Of a DNA stretch of 64,000 nucleotides, positions 34,498 through 42,799 are shown piece by piece. Source of the stretch: DUOH01 sp036562625 (GTDB taxonomy: Bacteria > Bacillota > UBA4882 > UBA10575); contig DATCJV010000037.1 in NCBI GenBank assembly GCA_036562625.1, positions 3,891 through 67,890 of the forward strand. The letters are read 5' to 3'. A program made the translations under genes and the position numbers. Each line of letters opens with the position of its first letter. The stretch's first letter is position 1. The notes beneath the pieces are model-generated. The model did no database searches. It was not told the DNA's origin and saw only the letters and a list, made by a program, of their open reading frames with translations.

Positions 34498-35348
34498 CAA
34501 TAGTCACCTCCTTTCGGCAAAAGCTCTTCCTGTGCAGGAAGAACGGAAAAACGTAGATAAAAAGGATAATCACCAGCCCGCAGAGGGGCAGAAGGGGCTT
34601 TCTGCCAATCCAGGACCAGCCGGTGGTCTCCTCCTGCTTCGCCTCGAGCCAAACAAATTATTTGGTTGGGTAAAACCAAAACTGGAGTGGAGGATAGAAA
34701 GTGAGTTGCCGCCGAGTGGTACAGGCTGTTACAGACCAAAGCCAGGTTTTCGTGGGACTTCGTTACTTCCACTTGTAACACCCAGGGGGCATTAGCGTGG
34801 ATTTGTAACGAAAGCTGCCTGTCCACATGGTGATCATCTGTAATGTGTAGACGGCGGAAGGATTGAGGCGTGATCACGGCCAAAAAGGGGACTTTTAGTT
34901 TGAGCAGTTCCCTCTGGATGATTCTCTCCTGACCGGTGATCTCTAATATAATGTTTATGGGTACTTCATAGAGACCAGGGGTGGTCATCCAGTCAAACTT
35001 CCAGATTAAAGGGATCCTTTGCCAACGTGCCCCTTTTCCTGATACTTCCTGTCCTAAAGGAGAGGTAATCTGATGATCTTCTGATGAAATCTCCCATTGC
35101 AGCCTCCAACAGGTGTCGGCCACCACTTCAACAAGGAGTTCTCCTCTGGCTGTGATCAGGGAACTCGTGATACCGGAGGGTAGAGGATCCAAGCGAAAAA
35201 GATCCGAAGAGATCTTTAGGAAGGCCTCGCGGGGAGCGGCCAGAGAAGAGCAGCCCAGAAAAAGCAGGGTGGCTAGAACCGATACGAGCAGGTGGTGTCG
35301 TATACACGTCCATGTACACGCCTCACCTTTCTGTCCATTTGTTTTCAA
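34497..35348 (-). CDS. Two-domain secreted subunit, possible pilus tip or adhesin
   Basis: Read from TTG 35348 (GGGGG seven bases upstream) the protein has 283 residues. The open frame reaches 35450, but that longer version adds a second hydrophobic segment before the signal peptide and has no ribosome site. The signal peptide ends LLFLGCSSLAA; cleavage could be lipoprotein-type at the Cys or after LAA. Two repeats follow: LLVEVVADTCWRLQW with TTPGLYEVPINIILEI, and LSLQIHANAPWVLQV with LRAGDYPFYLRFSVL. They match the single module of the downstream pilin-like protein. As the first gene of the cluster, with two modules, a tip adhesin or initiator role is an inference. Confidence 0.68.
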   Translation of the reverse strand: MKTNGQKGEACTWTCIRHHLLVSVLATLLFLGCSSLAAPREAFLKISSDLFRLDPLPSGITSSLITARGELLVEVVADTCWRLQWEISSEDHQITSPLGQEVSGKGARWQRIPLIWKFDWMTTPGLYEVPINIILEITGQERIIQRELLKLKVPFLAVITPQSFRRLHITDDHHVDRQLSLQIHANAPWVLQVEVTKSHENLALVCNSLYHSAATHFLSSTPVLVLPNQIICLARGEAGGDHRLVLDWQKAPSAPLRAGDYPFYLRFSVLPAQEELLPKGGDY

Positions 35349-35405
35349 GTTTTTACCCCCAATTTTGAATCTAAAAAAGTCTATGTAATTTAACAGATAA
35401 TATGA

Positions 35406-35433
35406 CAAAAAAAATAACAGGGTTAACCCTGCT
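35406..35433 (-). terminator. intrinsic terminator of the ribonucleotide reductase gene
   Basis: On the minus strand CAGGG-TTAA-CCCTG (35431-35418) is followed by TTATTTTTTTTG. It separates nrdJ from the pilus cluster, which therefore needs its own promoter in the remaining 55 bases; only a weak TTGTCA at 35408-35403 was seen. Confidence 0.75.
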
Positions 35434-35466
35434 AGAAAGAGTAAGATCATTAGCTTTATAAAGTAT

Positions 35467-37773
35467 TTAACATTCCGTATGCCCGCAGGCTAAACATTTG
35501 GCGCACCCTTCAAAGTAACCGAAGGCGTACATTCCACAGGAGGGGCAGAGATTAAACCCGGTCCGGGAACCGCCTACTTTATCTGTGCAGCTTGTTTGAG
35601 CTTTTTCCTGAGGGTTGGTGAATTCCAAGTTGCCCTGGACGATGGAGGGTTCTTCCTGCTTACGATGTTGTGTGTAGGCATAGAGGAATTGTCCGATCGC
35701 ATCAGGAACGGAACGGGTGCGCTGGGGGCCAAAACCTACCGAGCGGCTGCCGCCGATGCCGATCAGTTGTTTAGCCACTTCTTCGGGATCTATACCACAG
35801 CGAAAGGCCAGAGAGACCAAGCGGGCAATGGCCTCTGTAAAGGCCATGATGTCGCTTCCCGCTTTACCGATTTGGGCAAAGAGTTCAAAAGGCAAATCTT
35901 TATATAGGTTAAGGGTCAAGTATAAAGTCCCTTCCGGAGTACGTTTACTGTCCGTGATTCCGGTTAAGCGAGCCGGCCGAGGCAAGGGTTTGATCTTCCC
36001 CCAGACCGGGGAGGAAGTGCCATTATGAAGAGATAATTCTGGGGAAGAAGTCGTGGTTTTAATCCCTTTTTGCATAGGCTGGTGGGCAATGGAGCCGTCT
36101 CTGTAGACGGTCACACCTTTACAACCCAATTGGTAGGCCAGTCGATATACAGAAGCGACCTCCTCTATAGTAGCGCTTTCCGGAAAGTTTACTGTTTTGG
36201 AGACAGCATTGTCTGTAAATTTTTGAAAGGCGGCTTGCATCTTGACGTGCCATTCCGGTTTAATTTGATGGGCGGTAACAAAGATCCTTTTGATCTCTGC
36301 CGGAATCTCCGGAAAGTCGTTCAAGCTACCCCCATCGGCCAGAGTGTTGATTACTTTATCCGTATAGAAGTTGTTTTCTTTGGCGACAGCGGTAAAGAGC
36401 GGATTCACTTCAATTAGACGGTCATGGTCCAGGATTTCTCTGGTAAAGGCCAAGCCGAAGAGGGGCTCAATTCCTCCGCTGGTGCCAGCGATAATACTGA
36501 TCGTACCGGTAGGCGCAATTGTTGTGGTGGTGGCATTCCGGAGGCGGGGGAGGCCCGGACGGTCGTAGATACTGCCGGAGAAGTTGGGAAAGGCTCCCCG
36601 CTCTTCCGCCAGAATGGCTGAGGCGGCCTTGGATTCCCGGTCAATGAAGCTCATGATTTGTTCCGCTAAGGTGAGGGCTTCTTCTGAATCATAGGGAATC
36701 CCCAGTTTAATCAAGAGTTCGGCCCAGCCCATCACTCCAAGACCGATCTTCCGATTACCCTTGCACATTTCTTCGATTTTTGGAATGGGGTAGTGAGTGG
36801 CGTCAATCACATTATCCAAGAATCTCGTACTCAGATGAACGGTGTTCTTTAAATCCTCCCAATCCACGGTTGGCTTGTCTTCTCCCGTACGAACCATCAG
36901 GGAGAGATTGATTGAGCCAAGAGTACACGCTTCATAGGGAAGAAGGGGCTGTTCACCACAAGGATTGGTGCTTTCGATCTCCCCCAAGGCCGGGGTGGGG
37001 TTTGCCTCGTTAATCCGGTCGATGAAGATGATCCCCGGTTCACCGGAGGCCCAGGCTGCATTGACGATTAGATCAAAGATTTCCCTGGCGTTTTCAGAAC
37101 GCACCGGCGCTTTGGTTCTGGGGTTGATCAGCGGGTATGATTCTCCCTTGGCAACAGCCTCCATAAAGGAGTCGGTTACAGCCACAGACAAGTTAAAGTT
37201 GGTGTATTCGCCGGTGCCTTGTTTGGCGGTAATGAACTCCCGGATATCCGGGTGATCCACACGTAAGATGCCCATGTTAGCGCCTCGCCTGGTTCCTCCT
37301 TGTTTTATCGCTTCTGTGCTGGCATTATAGACCTTAAGGAAAGAGAGGGGGCCACTGGCAACTCCGCCGGTACTGCCAACCAGATCATTCTTCGGGCGTA
37401 GCCGAGACAGGGAAAAACCCGTACCTCCCCCGCTTTTATGAATGAGGGCGGCTAGTTTTAGGGTTTCGTAGATGGATTCCATAGAGTCCTCAATGGGTAG
37501 AACAAAACAGGCAGCTAATTGCTGTAGATCGCGACCGGCATTCATCAAAGTCGGGGAGTTGGGGAGGAATTTTCCTGTGTTCATTAGGTTGAAGAACTTT
37601 TCTTCCCACTCTTTGGCCTGTGAAACTGGACAGGTATATACTTCCGTTTCAACTTTGGCGATGTTCTTCGCCACCCGGCGTAACATTTCTTCCGGAGTTT
37701 CCACGATTTTTCCGTTTTCCTTCCTTAAGTATCTTCTTTCTAAGACCGTGCGTGCGACCTTTGATAATTTCAC
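35467..37773 (-). CDS. nrdJ: Class II adenosylcobalamin-dependent ribonucleotide reductase
   Basis: This enzyme reduces ribonucleotides using B12. The 768-residue protein has FLPNSPTLMNAG, QLAACFVLPIEDS (first redox Cys), HKSGGGTGFSLSRLR, STNPCGEQPLLPYEACTLGS with the N-x-C-x-E active site and second redox Cys, PTGTISIIAGTSGGIEP and a C-terminal Cys cluster (CPSCGMYAFGYFEGC, CLACGHTEC) used for re-reduction. GTG at 37773 follows AAGGAG; the frame is open further upstream but without a family match. No cobalamin riboswitch was recognised. A perfect DnaA-box-like site lies about 170 bp upstream. Confidence 0.96.
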   Translation of the reverse strand: MKLSKVARTVLERRYLRKENGKIVETPEEMLRRVAKNIAKVETEVYTCPVSQAKEWEEKFFNLMNTGKFLPNSPTLMNAGRDLQQLAACFVLPIEDSMESIYETLKLAALIHKSGGGTGFSLSRLRPKNDLVGSTGGVASGPLSFLKVYNASTEAIKQGGTRRGANMGILRVDHPDIREFITAKQGTGEYTNFNLSVAVTDSFMEAVAKGESYPLINPRTKAPVRSENAREIFDLIVNAAWASGEPGIIFIDRINEANPTPALGEIESTNPCGEQPLLPYEACTLGSINLSLMVRTGEDKPTVDWEDLKNTVHLSTRFLDNVIDATHYPIPKIEEMCKGNRKIGLGVMGWAELLIKLGIPYDSEEALTLAEQIMSFIDRESKAASAILAEERGAFPNFSGSIYDRPGLPRLRNATTTTIAPTGTISIIAGTSGGIEPLFGLAFTREILDHDRLIEVNPLFTAVAKENNFYTDKVINTLADGGSLNDFPEIPAEIKRIFVTAHQIKPEWHVKMQAAFQKFTDNAVSKTVNFPESATIEEVASVYRLAYQLGCKGVTVYRDGSIAHQPMQKGIKTTTSSPELSLHNGTSSPVWGKIKPLPRPARLTGITDSKRTPEGTLYLTLNLYKDLPFELFAQIGKAGSDIMAFTEAIARLVSLAFRCGIDPEEVAKQLIGIGGSRSVGFGPQRTRSVPDAIGQFLYAYTQHRKQEEPSIVQGNLEFTNPQEKAQTSCTDKVGGSRTGFNLCPSCGMYAFGYFEGCAKCLACGHTEC

Positions 37774-37940
37774 GTTATCCGCTCCTTCCTTGGTGGTAAT
37801 GGTGAAAAAAGATCCGATATATTTATGTAGGAACAGCTGAAACTGTACAGCTTCTTTACACTGCATGGTTCGATCCGGCATTAATTTTGTCCGGTTCAGT
37901 AGGAACCGGACCAACCACAAGATATTGATCATTTTATATT

Positions 37941-37949
37941 TTATCCACA
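37941..37949 (+). promoter_or_regulatory. DnaA-box-like sequence upstream of nrdJ
   Basis: TTATCCACA, an exact DnaA box consensus, lies in the 344-bp gap before nrdJ. Nearby ATGTCCACC (37970) and TCTGTCCACAG (37976) are looser matches. DnaA control of ribonucleotide reductase is known in other bacteria. The rest of the gap contains a terminator and no recognisable NrdR box pair. Confidence 0.35.
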
Positions 37950-38015
37950 ACATCTTGAGATGTCCACCATCATATCTGTCCACAGGAATGGAATTTAGCC
38001 CGCAGATGATCCTAG

Positions 38016-38060
38016 CAAAAAAATATAGGGCTTTGACAGAGTAATTCTGACAAGCCCTAT
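38016..38060 (-). terminator. intrinsic terminator of the symporter gene
   Basis: On the minus strand ATAGGGCTT and AAGCCCTAT form a 9-bp outer stem with an imperfect TCTG/CAGA inner stem, followed by ATTTTTTTG. Confidence 0.8.
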
Positions 38061-38117
38061 TTCCAAAAGGAACTTTTACTTCTTTCCCTTTTTAAATCTC
38101 CTTCTTTGTGAACGCCA

Positions 38118-39068
38118 TCACTGTTGGGTTGTGGATGATTCGGTTTTTTTATTTAATAAAGGTAGAATAATGCTAGAGACTGGTTGTTGCAGGAGGATGG
38201 TGGCGATTAAGGGGAGGGCAACCTCTGGAGGGAAATAGCTTAAAGCGATCACAATTCCTACTCCGTTGTTGCGGAGGCCGATCACAAAGATGAAAGTCCG
38301 GGTCAGGACAGGGGAATATCCCATGAGACGGGCTACCCAGTAACCAAGAGTCATATTAAAAAGGAGAAAGGTGAGGATAACCAAGAAGAGGCCGGGGAGG
38401 TTTATAGAGAGGGATTGTGTTTGTGCAGAGGCGATATTAACGGCTATGATGAAGCTCAGTGAAAATTTGGCGTAAAGCCCTCGCCAGTGCGCACGCGTTG
38501 TTTTATTTCGTCCCTTTGTCAGTTCATGGATTAGAACTCCAATCAACGTAGGGATCAATACCATCTGCAACAAACTGAGAATCAGGCTTGAAGCATCGAA
38601 ATCAACAGATTTTTTTAGAAATAAAGAGATCAGAAAGGGTACCGTCAGCGGGCAGAGTAAAGAGTCAATAGCCACTGCGGATAAAGCCAGGGGAAGGTGG
38701 CCTCCGGCTAAACCTACCCACAAAGTGGAGGATACGGCAATGGGAATGGCAGAAGTTAAAACTAGACCAGTGAAAAAAGGTGAATCAGGACCAAACGCGA
38801 ATTTCCCCAAAAAAAAGGCGAATAACGGGGAGATGCCATGAACACACAAGAGAATCAGGAGTAAAGGGAGGGGAGAGGAAAATACTCTCTCCAGGTCACG
38901 AAGACTGGTCTTTAAGGCCTGCGTTAAGGTGTATAAGGCAAAAACCCATGGGACAAGCGGTTTTAAAAAAATGAAAAAATCCGGAAAGGCAAAACCCAGG
39001 ATTAGGCTGGTAGTGACGATTAGATAAGGTTTTTTCTCCAGAAAGCTGTTGAGTCTTGCTGTCATCAT
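38118..39068 (-). CDS. Bile acid:sodium symporter family transporter (BASS)
   Basis: The 316-residue protein has nine to ten hydrophobic segments and BASS signatures: LTSAIPIAVSSTLWVGLAGG in the first crossover region, and GLRNNGVGIVIALSYF-P with the conserved Asn-Asn/Gly stretch of the second. Substrates in the family range from bile acids to pantoate and other organic anions, so the cargo here is unknown. AAGGAAG precedes the ATG. It is a single gene with its own terminator, divergent from uvrC. Confidence 0.85.
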   Translation of the reverse strand: MMTARLNSFLEKKPYLIVTTSLILGFAFPDFFIFLKPLVPWVFALYTLTQALKTSLRDLERVFSSPLPLLLILLCVHGISPLFAFFLGKFAFGPDSPFFTGLVLTSAIPIAVSSTLWVGLAGGHLPLALSAVAIDSLLCPLTVPFLISLFLKKSVDFDASSLILSLLQMVLIPTLIGVLIHELTKGRNKTTRAHWRGLYAKFSLSFIIAVNIASAQTQSLSINLPGLFLVILTFLLFNMTLGYWVARLMGYSPVLTRTFIFVIGLRNNGVGIVIALSYFPPEVALPLIATILLQQPVSSIILPLLNKKTESSTTQQ

Positions 39069-39368
39069 CTGGACTTCCTTTACTATGAAATGATTAACAC
39101 AATAGGGGCGGTAATTACTAGCAAGTTACCTAACCCTATCAACCGGGAGCCTGTGTAAGTATTAGCCGTTTCGGCCGGTTTATTACGGGTATGAAGCGTA
39201 AAAACTGTAAAAATTCTCCTCTATATCACCTCCGTATATATCTGGGGCGCATATTTTGGGGATAGGATTAATTACCTTGAAAGATTTGTTAAGCTCTATC
39301 AATACTTCTATCGAGGGTTAAAAAATCCTGCTATATCAGAAAAAAGTAAGACTAAGGAGGTAAAATAA
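39069..39368. other. 300-bp divergent intergenic region
   Basis: Lies between the symporter gene and uvrC. No open frame with a ribosome site and no convincing promoter hexamer pair or hairpin was found. Confidence 0.5.
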
Positions 39369-41228
39369 ATGGTGAGCCAGGAAGAATTGAGCATGATTCC
39401 TGCTAAACCAGGGGTTTATATAATGAAGGATCAAACGGGGCAGATCATTTATGTAGGGAAGGCCGTTTCTTTACGCCACAGAGTTCGTTCATATTTTCAA
39501 CCCTCGGCTAAACATTCGCCTCGGATCGCCAGTATGGTGGAACAAGTGGCCGGAGTGGAGGTCATCACTACTTCCTCCGAAGTGGAGGCTTTAGCCTTGG
39601 AATGCAACTTGATCAAAGCCAACCGGCCCAAATATAACGTACGCTTACGTGATGACAAACAATACCCATGGTTGAAAGTAACCTGGCAGGAACCTTATCC
39701 CCGGGTTTTTATAGTGCGGCGTCCGCAGAAAGACGGAGCCCGCTATTTCGGACCATATACTAATCCCGGTTCCCTGCGGGAGATCTTTCGTCTGTTGCGG
39801 AAGGTTTTCCCTATTAGAACCTGTAAGAAGCAGCTTTCTTCACCGGAGGAGGAGACCGCGCGCTCACGGGAAATACGGCCTTGCCTGAATTATCACATTG
39901 GAAGATGCCTGGGACCTTGCAGCGGGACGGTGGATCCTGCGGAGTACCGGCGGAATGTTCAGGACTTTTGCTCGGTGTTGGAGGGTAATTCTGAAGGATT
40001 AGTCACGGCTTTGACCGAGAAGATGGAGGAAGCCGCAGCCAATCTGGAGTATGAGAAGGCTGCGGCCTACCGGGATAAATTACGGGCTTTGCGCCAAGTG
40101 GTTGAACGTCAGGTGGTGGTCTCTACAGAAATCAAAGATAGGGATGTTTTCGGTATAGCCAAAGCCGGAGAGGGCTGCATGGTTTTAGTGCTGCAAATCC
40201 GTAGGGGGAAATTGATCGCTCGTGACTCATATTATTTTCCAGGGGGTGATTTGGAGGAACAGGAAGATTTTTTCCGGGCATTTCTCTTGCAATACTATGA
40301 TGACCGGGATTTTATCCCCAAGGAAGTCCTGATCCCCTGCCCATTGGCGGATCAAAAGGTAATCACAACCTGGTTTCGGGAGAAGATGCAAAGAGCGGTT
40401 CAGCTCATTCATCCTCAAAGAGGAGAGAAGCGCCGCCTATTGAAGATGGCTATGGATAATGCAGCTACTGTTCTGAATCAAGAACTGATCAGGCGGGCAG
40501 AAGAGGATGCTACGGCCGCCCGGAGCCTGGACAGGCTGGCTCAAGTCCTGGCTTTACCGGAAAAGCCTGAAAGAATTGAGGCCTTTGATATCTCAAATTT
40601 TCAAGGAGCGCAACCTGTGGCCTCAATGGTTGTCTTCGTGAACGGACTACCGAAAACTGAAGCCTATCGCCGTTTTAAAATACAAGGAGTGACCGGAATC
40701 AATGACTTTGCTATGTTGCAGGAAGCGGTGAGGCGGAGGTTTACCCGTGGCTTGAAAGAAAGAACAGGAGAAATGGAAGGAAAAGGATTTGCCGTTTTCC
40801 CGAACTTATTGGTAATTGACGGGGGAAAGGGACAACTCAGCGCAGTGATGGAGGTCTTGACTGAACTGGGATTAGAAGAGCAACCAGTAATTAGTCTGGC
40901 AGAAAAGGAAGAAGAGATCTTTCTTCCTAACCGTTCTGCTCCACTTGTTCTGCCCAGAACTGATGAAGGCTTAAAACTTTTACAAAGAGTGCGTGATGAG
41001 GCTCATCGTTTTGCTGTGACCTTTCACCGTAGTTTACGGGAGAAAAAGACTACACATTCTGCTTTGGATGGAGTGAAAGGGATCGGTCCGAAGCGAAAGA
41101 AAGCCTTGTTGCAGCATTTTGGGTCAGTCAAGCGAATTAAAGACGCTACCCTGGAGGAGCTGATGACAGTGGAAGGGATGACTGAAAAGGCAGCTCGCGC
41201 GGTTTTACAGGAATTAAGGGAACTTTAA
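39369..41228 (+). CDS. uvrC: Excinuclease ABC subunit C
   Basis: UvrC makes both incisions in nucleotide excision repair. The 619-residue protein has the N-terminal GIY-YIG nuclease (KPGVYIMKD-GQIIYVGKA-SLRHRVRSYF), a Cys-containing middle (CLNYHIGRCLGPC), a UVR motif (NLEYEKAAAYRDKLRAL), the RNase H-like 3' to ... 5' incision domain (DISNFQGAQPVASMVVF, LLVIDGGKGQLSA) and a C-terminal double HhH (GVKGIGPKRKKALLQHFGS). Length is typical. AAGGAGG precedes the ATG. It stands alone between the symporter and the porin. Confidence 0.97.
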   Translation: MVSQEELSMIPAKPGVYIMKDQTGQIIYVGKAVSLRHRVRSYFQPSAKHSPRIASMVEQVAGVEVITTSSEVEALALECNLIKANRPKYNVRLRDDKQYPWLKVTWQEPYPRVFIVRRPQKDGARYFGPYTNPGSLREIFRLLRKVFPIRTCKKQLSSPEEETARSREIRPCLNYHIGRCLGPCSGTVDPAEYRRNVQDFCSVLEGNSEGLVTALTEKMEEAAANLEYEKAAAYRDKLRALRQVVERQVVVSTEIKDRDVFGIAKAGEGCMVLVLQIRRGKLIARDSYYFPGGDLEEQEDFFRAFLLQYYDDRDFIPKEVLIPCPLADQKVITTWFREKMQRAVQLIHPQRGEKRRLLKMAMDNAATVLNQELIRRAEEDATAARSLDRLAQVLALPEKPERIEAFDISNFQGAQPVASMVVFVNGLPKTEAYRRFKIQGVTGINDFAMLQEAVRRRFTRGLKERTGEMEGKGFAVFPNLLVIDGGKGQLSAVMEVLTELGLEEQPVISLAEKEEEIFLPNRSAPLVLPRTDEGLKLLQRVRDEAHRFAVTFHRSLREKKTTHSALDGVKGIGPKRKKALLQHFGSVKRIKDATLEELMTVEGMTEKAARAVLQELREL

Positions 41229-41658
41229 GCGTTTGTAAGCCGATCAAAGGTGTCTTTTTTCACAAGTATCTACGGGTTGGTACGCAATTGCGTAATGTTC
41301 TCCAATTATAACTGCTCTTTCCAGAGGCGCCATTATATACATTACCGGATTTAGCAGGAGTTTTAATAAAAAAAAAGAAAAATAACGGCGTAAGTGGACG
41401 GTACTTTGAAAAGCAAATAATTCACTCTTTGCTACTCCGTATTCCCGGATTGATGTGAGAGGAGGTGAAAAACGACTTGGCATTGACCGGGAGACCGGGT
41501 AGTAATTCATCATAACAATAGACACAGCCGGAGAAGGAGAAGATGAGGTAACCAGGAAGGCTCATCAGGTTCCTTCTCTTATCGCAGCAATCATCGGTGC
41601 CTAAGAGCAATCGCATCAGAATCAGACTAATATTCACAACCAAGGAGGAACAAGATTC
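41229..41658 (+). other. 430-bp region upstream of the porin gene with palindrome, mini-ORF and leader hairpin
   Basis: It holds a 14-bp perfect palindrome TACGCAATTGCGTA (41281-41294), a possible 12-codon frame from TTG 41477 after AGAGGAGGTG, ending at 41515, and a two-tier stem: GAGAAGGA (41531-41538) with TCCTTCTC (41571-41578), enclosing GATGAG (41542-41547) with CTCATC (41561-41566). The stem ends 80 bases before the porin start, where GGAGGA is free. No clear promoter hexamers were identified. Confidence 0.6.
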
Positions 41659-42750
41659 ATGAAACGCATCATAGCACTAGTCTTAGCAACATTAATGTTA
41701 ACCGTCGTCTCTCCGGTGGTGTTCGCCGCTGAACTGGATTTCTCCGGAAAAATTACTTCTCAAATCGGTTACTATAAAATCGATGAGGATAGAGAAGATC
41801 TTCCTTCATATTTCCACGGCGACTCCACCTTCTCGCTCAGCGCTTCTTTGGGTGAGAATCTCACCGCCGGTCTTTCTCTGAGCGGACTGGAACACATCTT
41901 CGGTGAACCGTGGACTGAAGATATTTCTGTTGAAGACAGGGCTCAGAAGTTTCTTGATTTAGAAAGTGTCTGGTTGGAAGCCAAAGGCTCCATCTTTCCC
42001 GGCGCTCCTGCCATGACCACCCGGTTAGGCGGATTGAACACCAACTACTCTCCTTATATCGCCGACCTGGACAACGCCGGTGGTGTAAACGGAATCAGCG
42101 TTGACAATATCAACATCGGTCCGGTCTCCGTTGGCGCTTTCTATGGCTGGAATAACAAGCGGGAGGACAAGGGCGCGCAAATCAGAATCAATCCTAACGA
42201 ACAAGTAGAAGTCAAGGGGACCGTAGTCGAAGCCGACCAGCTCTACTACGAAGTTGCTGGAAAGGTCATCCCCGTGCAGAACCTGGAATTCGCCGCCACC
42301 TATGCTGCGGGTGAAAACGAAGAAAATGCTTTACTAGTCGAAGGGCAGTTGCGGGTAACCGAGAACACGACAGTTCGAGCCGGATACCGGAAAGTCACTG
42401 AGAACTTTGTGGATACTTCCGTATATGCCAATGAAGACGACATTCCAGTGGACAACGGGGAAGAAGGATTCAGTGTCGGCGCCACCACAAAACAGCTTGG
42501 TTTCGAATTGGCCGGAGATTATCACCTGTATAGCGACAGCGTCGAGTTCTCTGCCGCTCGTGGGATTACTCTGGCCGGTATGAACTTTAACACTAAACTT
42601 GAAGGTGAATACGGTATAGAAGATTCCGAGATGCTCGCTTTGGATGCGACTATTGGCTATGCTGCTCCGAACGGGATGACCATCTCCGCCGGATATGATT
42701 TCGTCTATGAGCATCCCACCTTCACAGCTGGTTTATCAATGGCTTTCTAA
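41659..42750 (+). CDS. Outer-membrane porin-like beta-barrel protein
   Basis: The 363-residue protein has a signal peptide (IIALVLATLMLTVVSPVVFA, cleavage before AELDF). The mature part alternates short amphipathic strands and turns: SLSASLGENLTAGLSLSG, GISVDNINIGPVSVGAFYG, LEFAATYAAGEN, NTTVRAGYRKV, LEGEYGI, MTISAGYDFVYEHP, and ends FTAGLSMAF, with the C-terminal Phe of an outer-membrane beta-signal. It contains no Cys and is acidic. No S-layer-type SLH domain is present at the N terminus, unlike some diderm Firmicutes porins. A long structured leader and a terminator frame it as a single, probably strongly expressed gene. Specificity is unknown. Confidence 0.83.
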   Translation: MKRIIALVLATLMLTVVSPVVFAAELDFSGKITSQIGYYKIDEDREDLPSYFHGDSTFSLSASLGENLTAGLSLSGLEHIFGEPWTEDISVEDRAQKFLDLESVWLEAKGSIFPGAPAMTTRLGGLNTNYSPYIADLDNAGGVNGISVDNINIGPVSVGAFYGWNNKREDKGAQIRINPNEQVEVKGTVVEADQLYYEVAGKVIPVQNLEFAATYAAGENEENALLVEGQLRVTENTTVRAGYRKVTENFVDTSVYANEDDIPVDNGEEGFSVGATTKQLGFELAGDYHLYSDSVEFSAARGITLAGMNFNTKLEGEYGIEDSEMLALDATIGYAAPNGMTISAGYDFVYEHPTFTAGLSMAF

Positions 42751-42762
42751 GTGATATAAGAT

Positions 42763-42799
42763 AAAAACAGGGGAGCGATGCTCCCTCTGTTTTTATTTT
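42763..42799 (+). terminator. intrinsic terminator of the porin gene
   Basis: AAAAACAG-GGGAGC (42763-42776) pairs with GCTCCC-CTGTTTTT (42780-42794) with one bulged T and a GAT loop, then ATTTT. Confidence 0.88.

Noticed and set aside
35128..35319. 63-codon minus-strand frame starting MYMDVYTTPPAR in another reading frame, after AAAGGTGAGG
   Set aside because: It overlaps the signal peptide and first module of the well-supported subunit frame and shows no protein-like features.
35349..35450. Longer N terminus of the two-domain subunit starting at ATG 35450
   Set aside because: It overlaps the nrdJ terminator, has no ribosome site and would place a second hydrophobic segment before the signal peptide.
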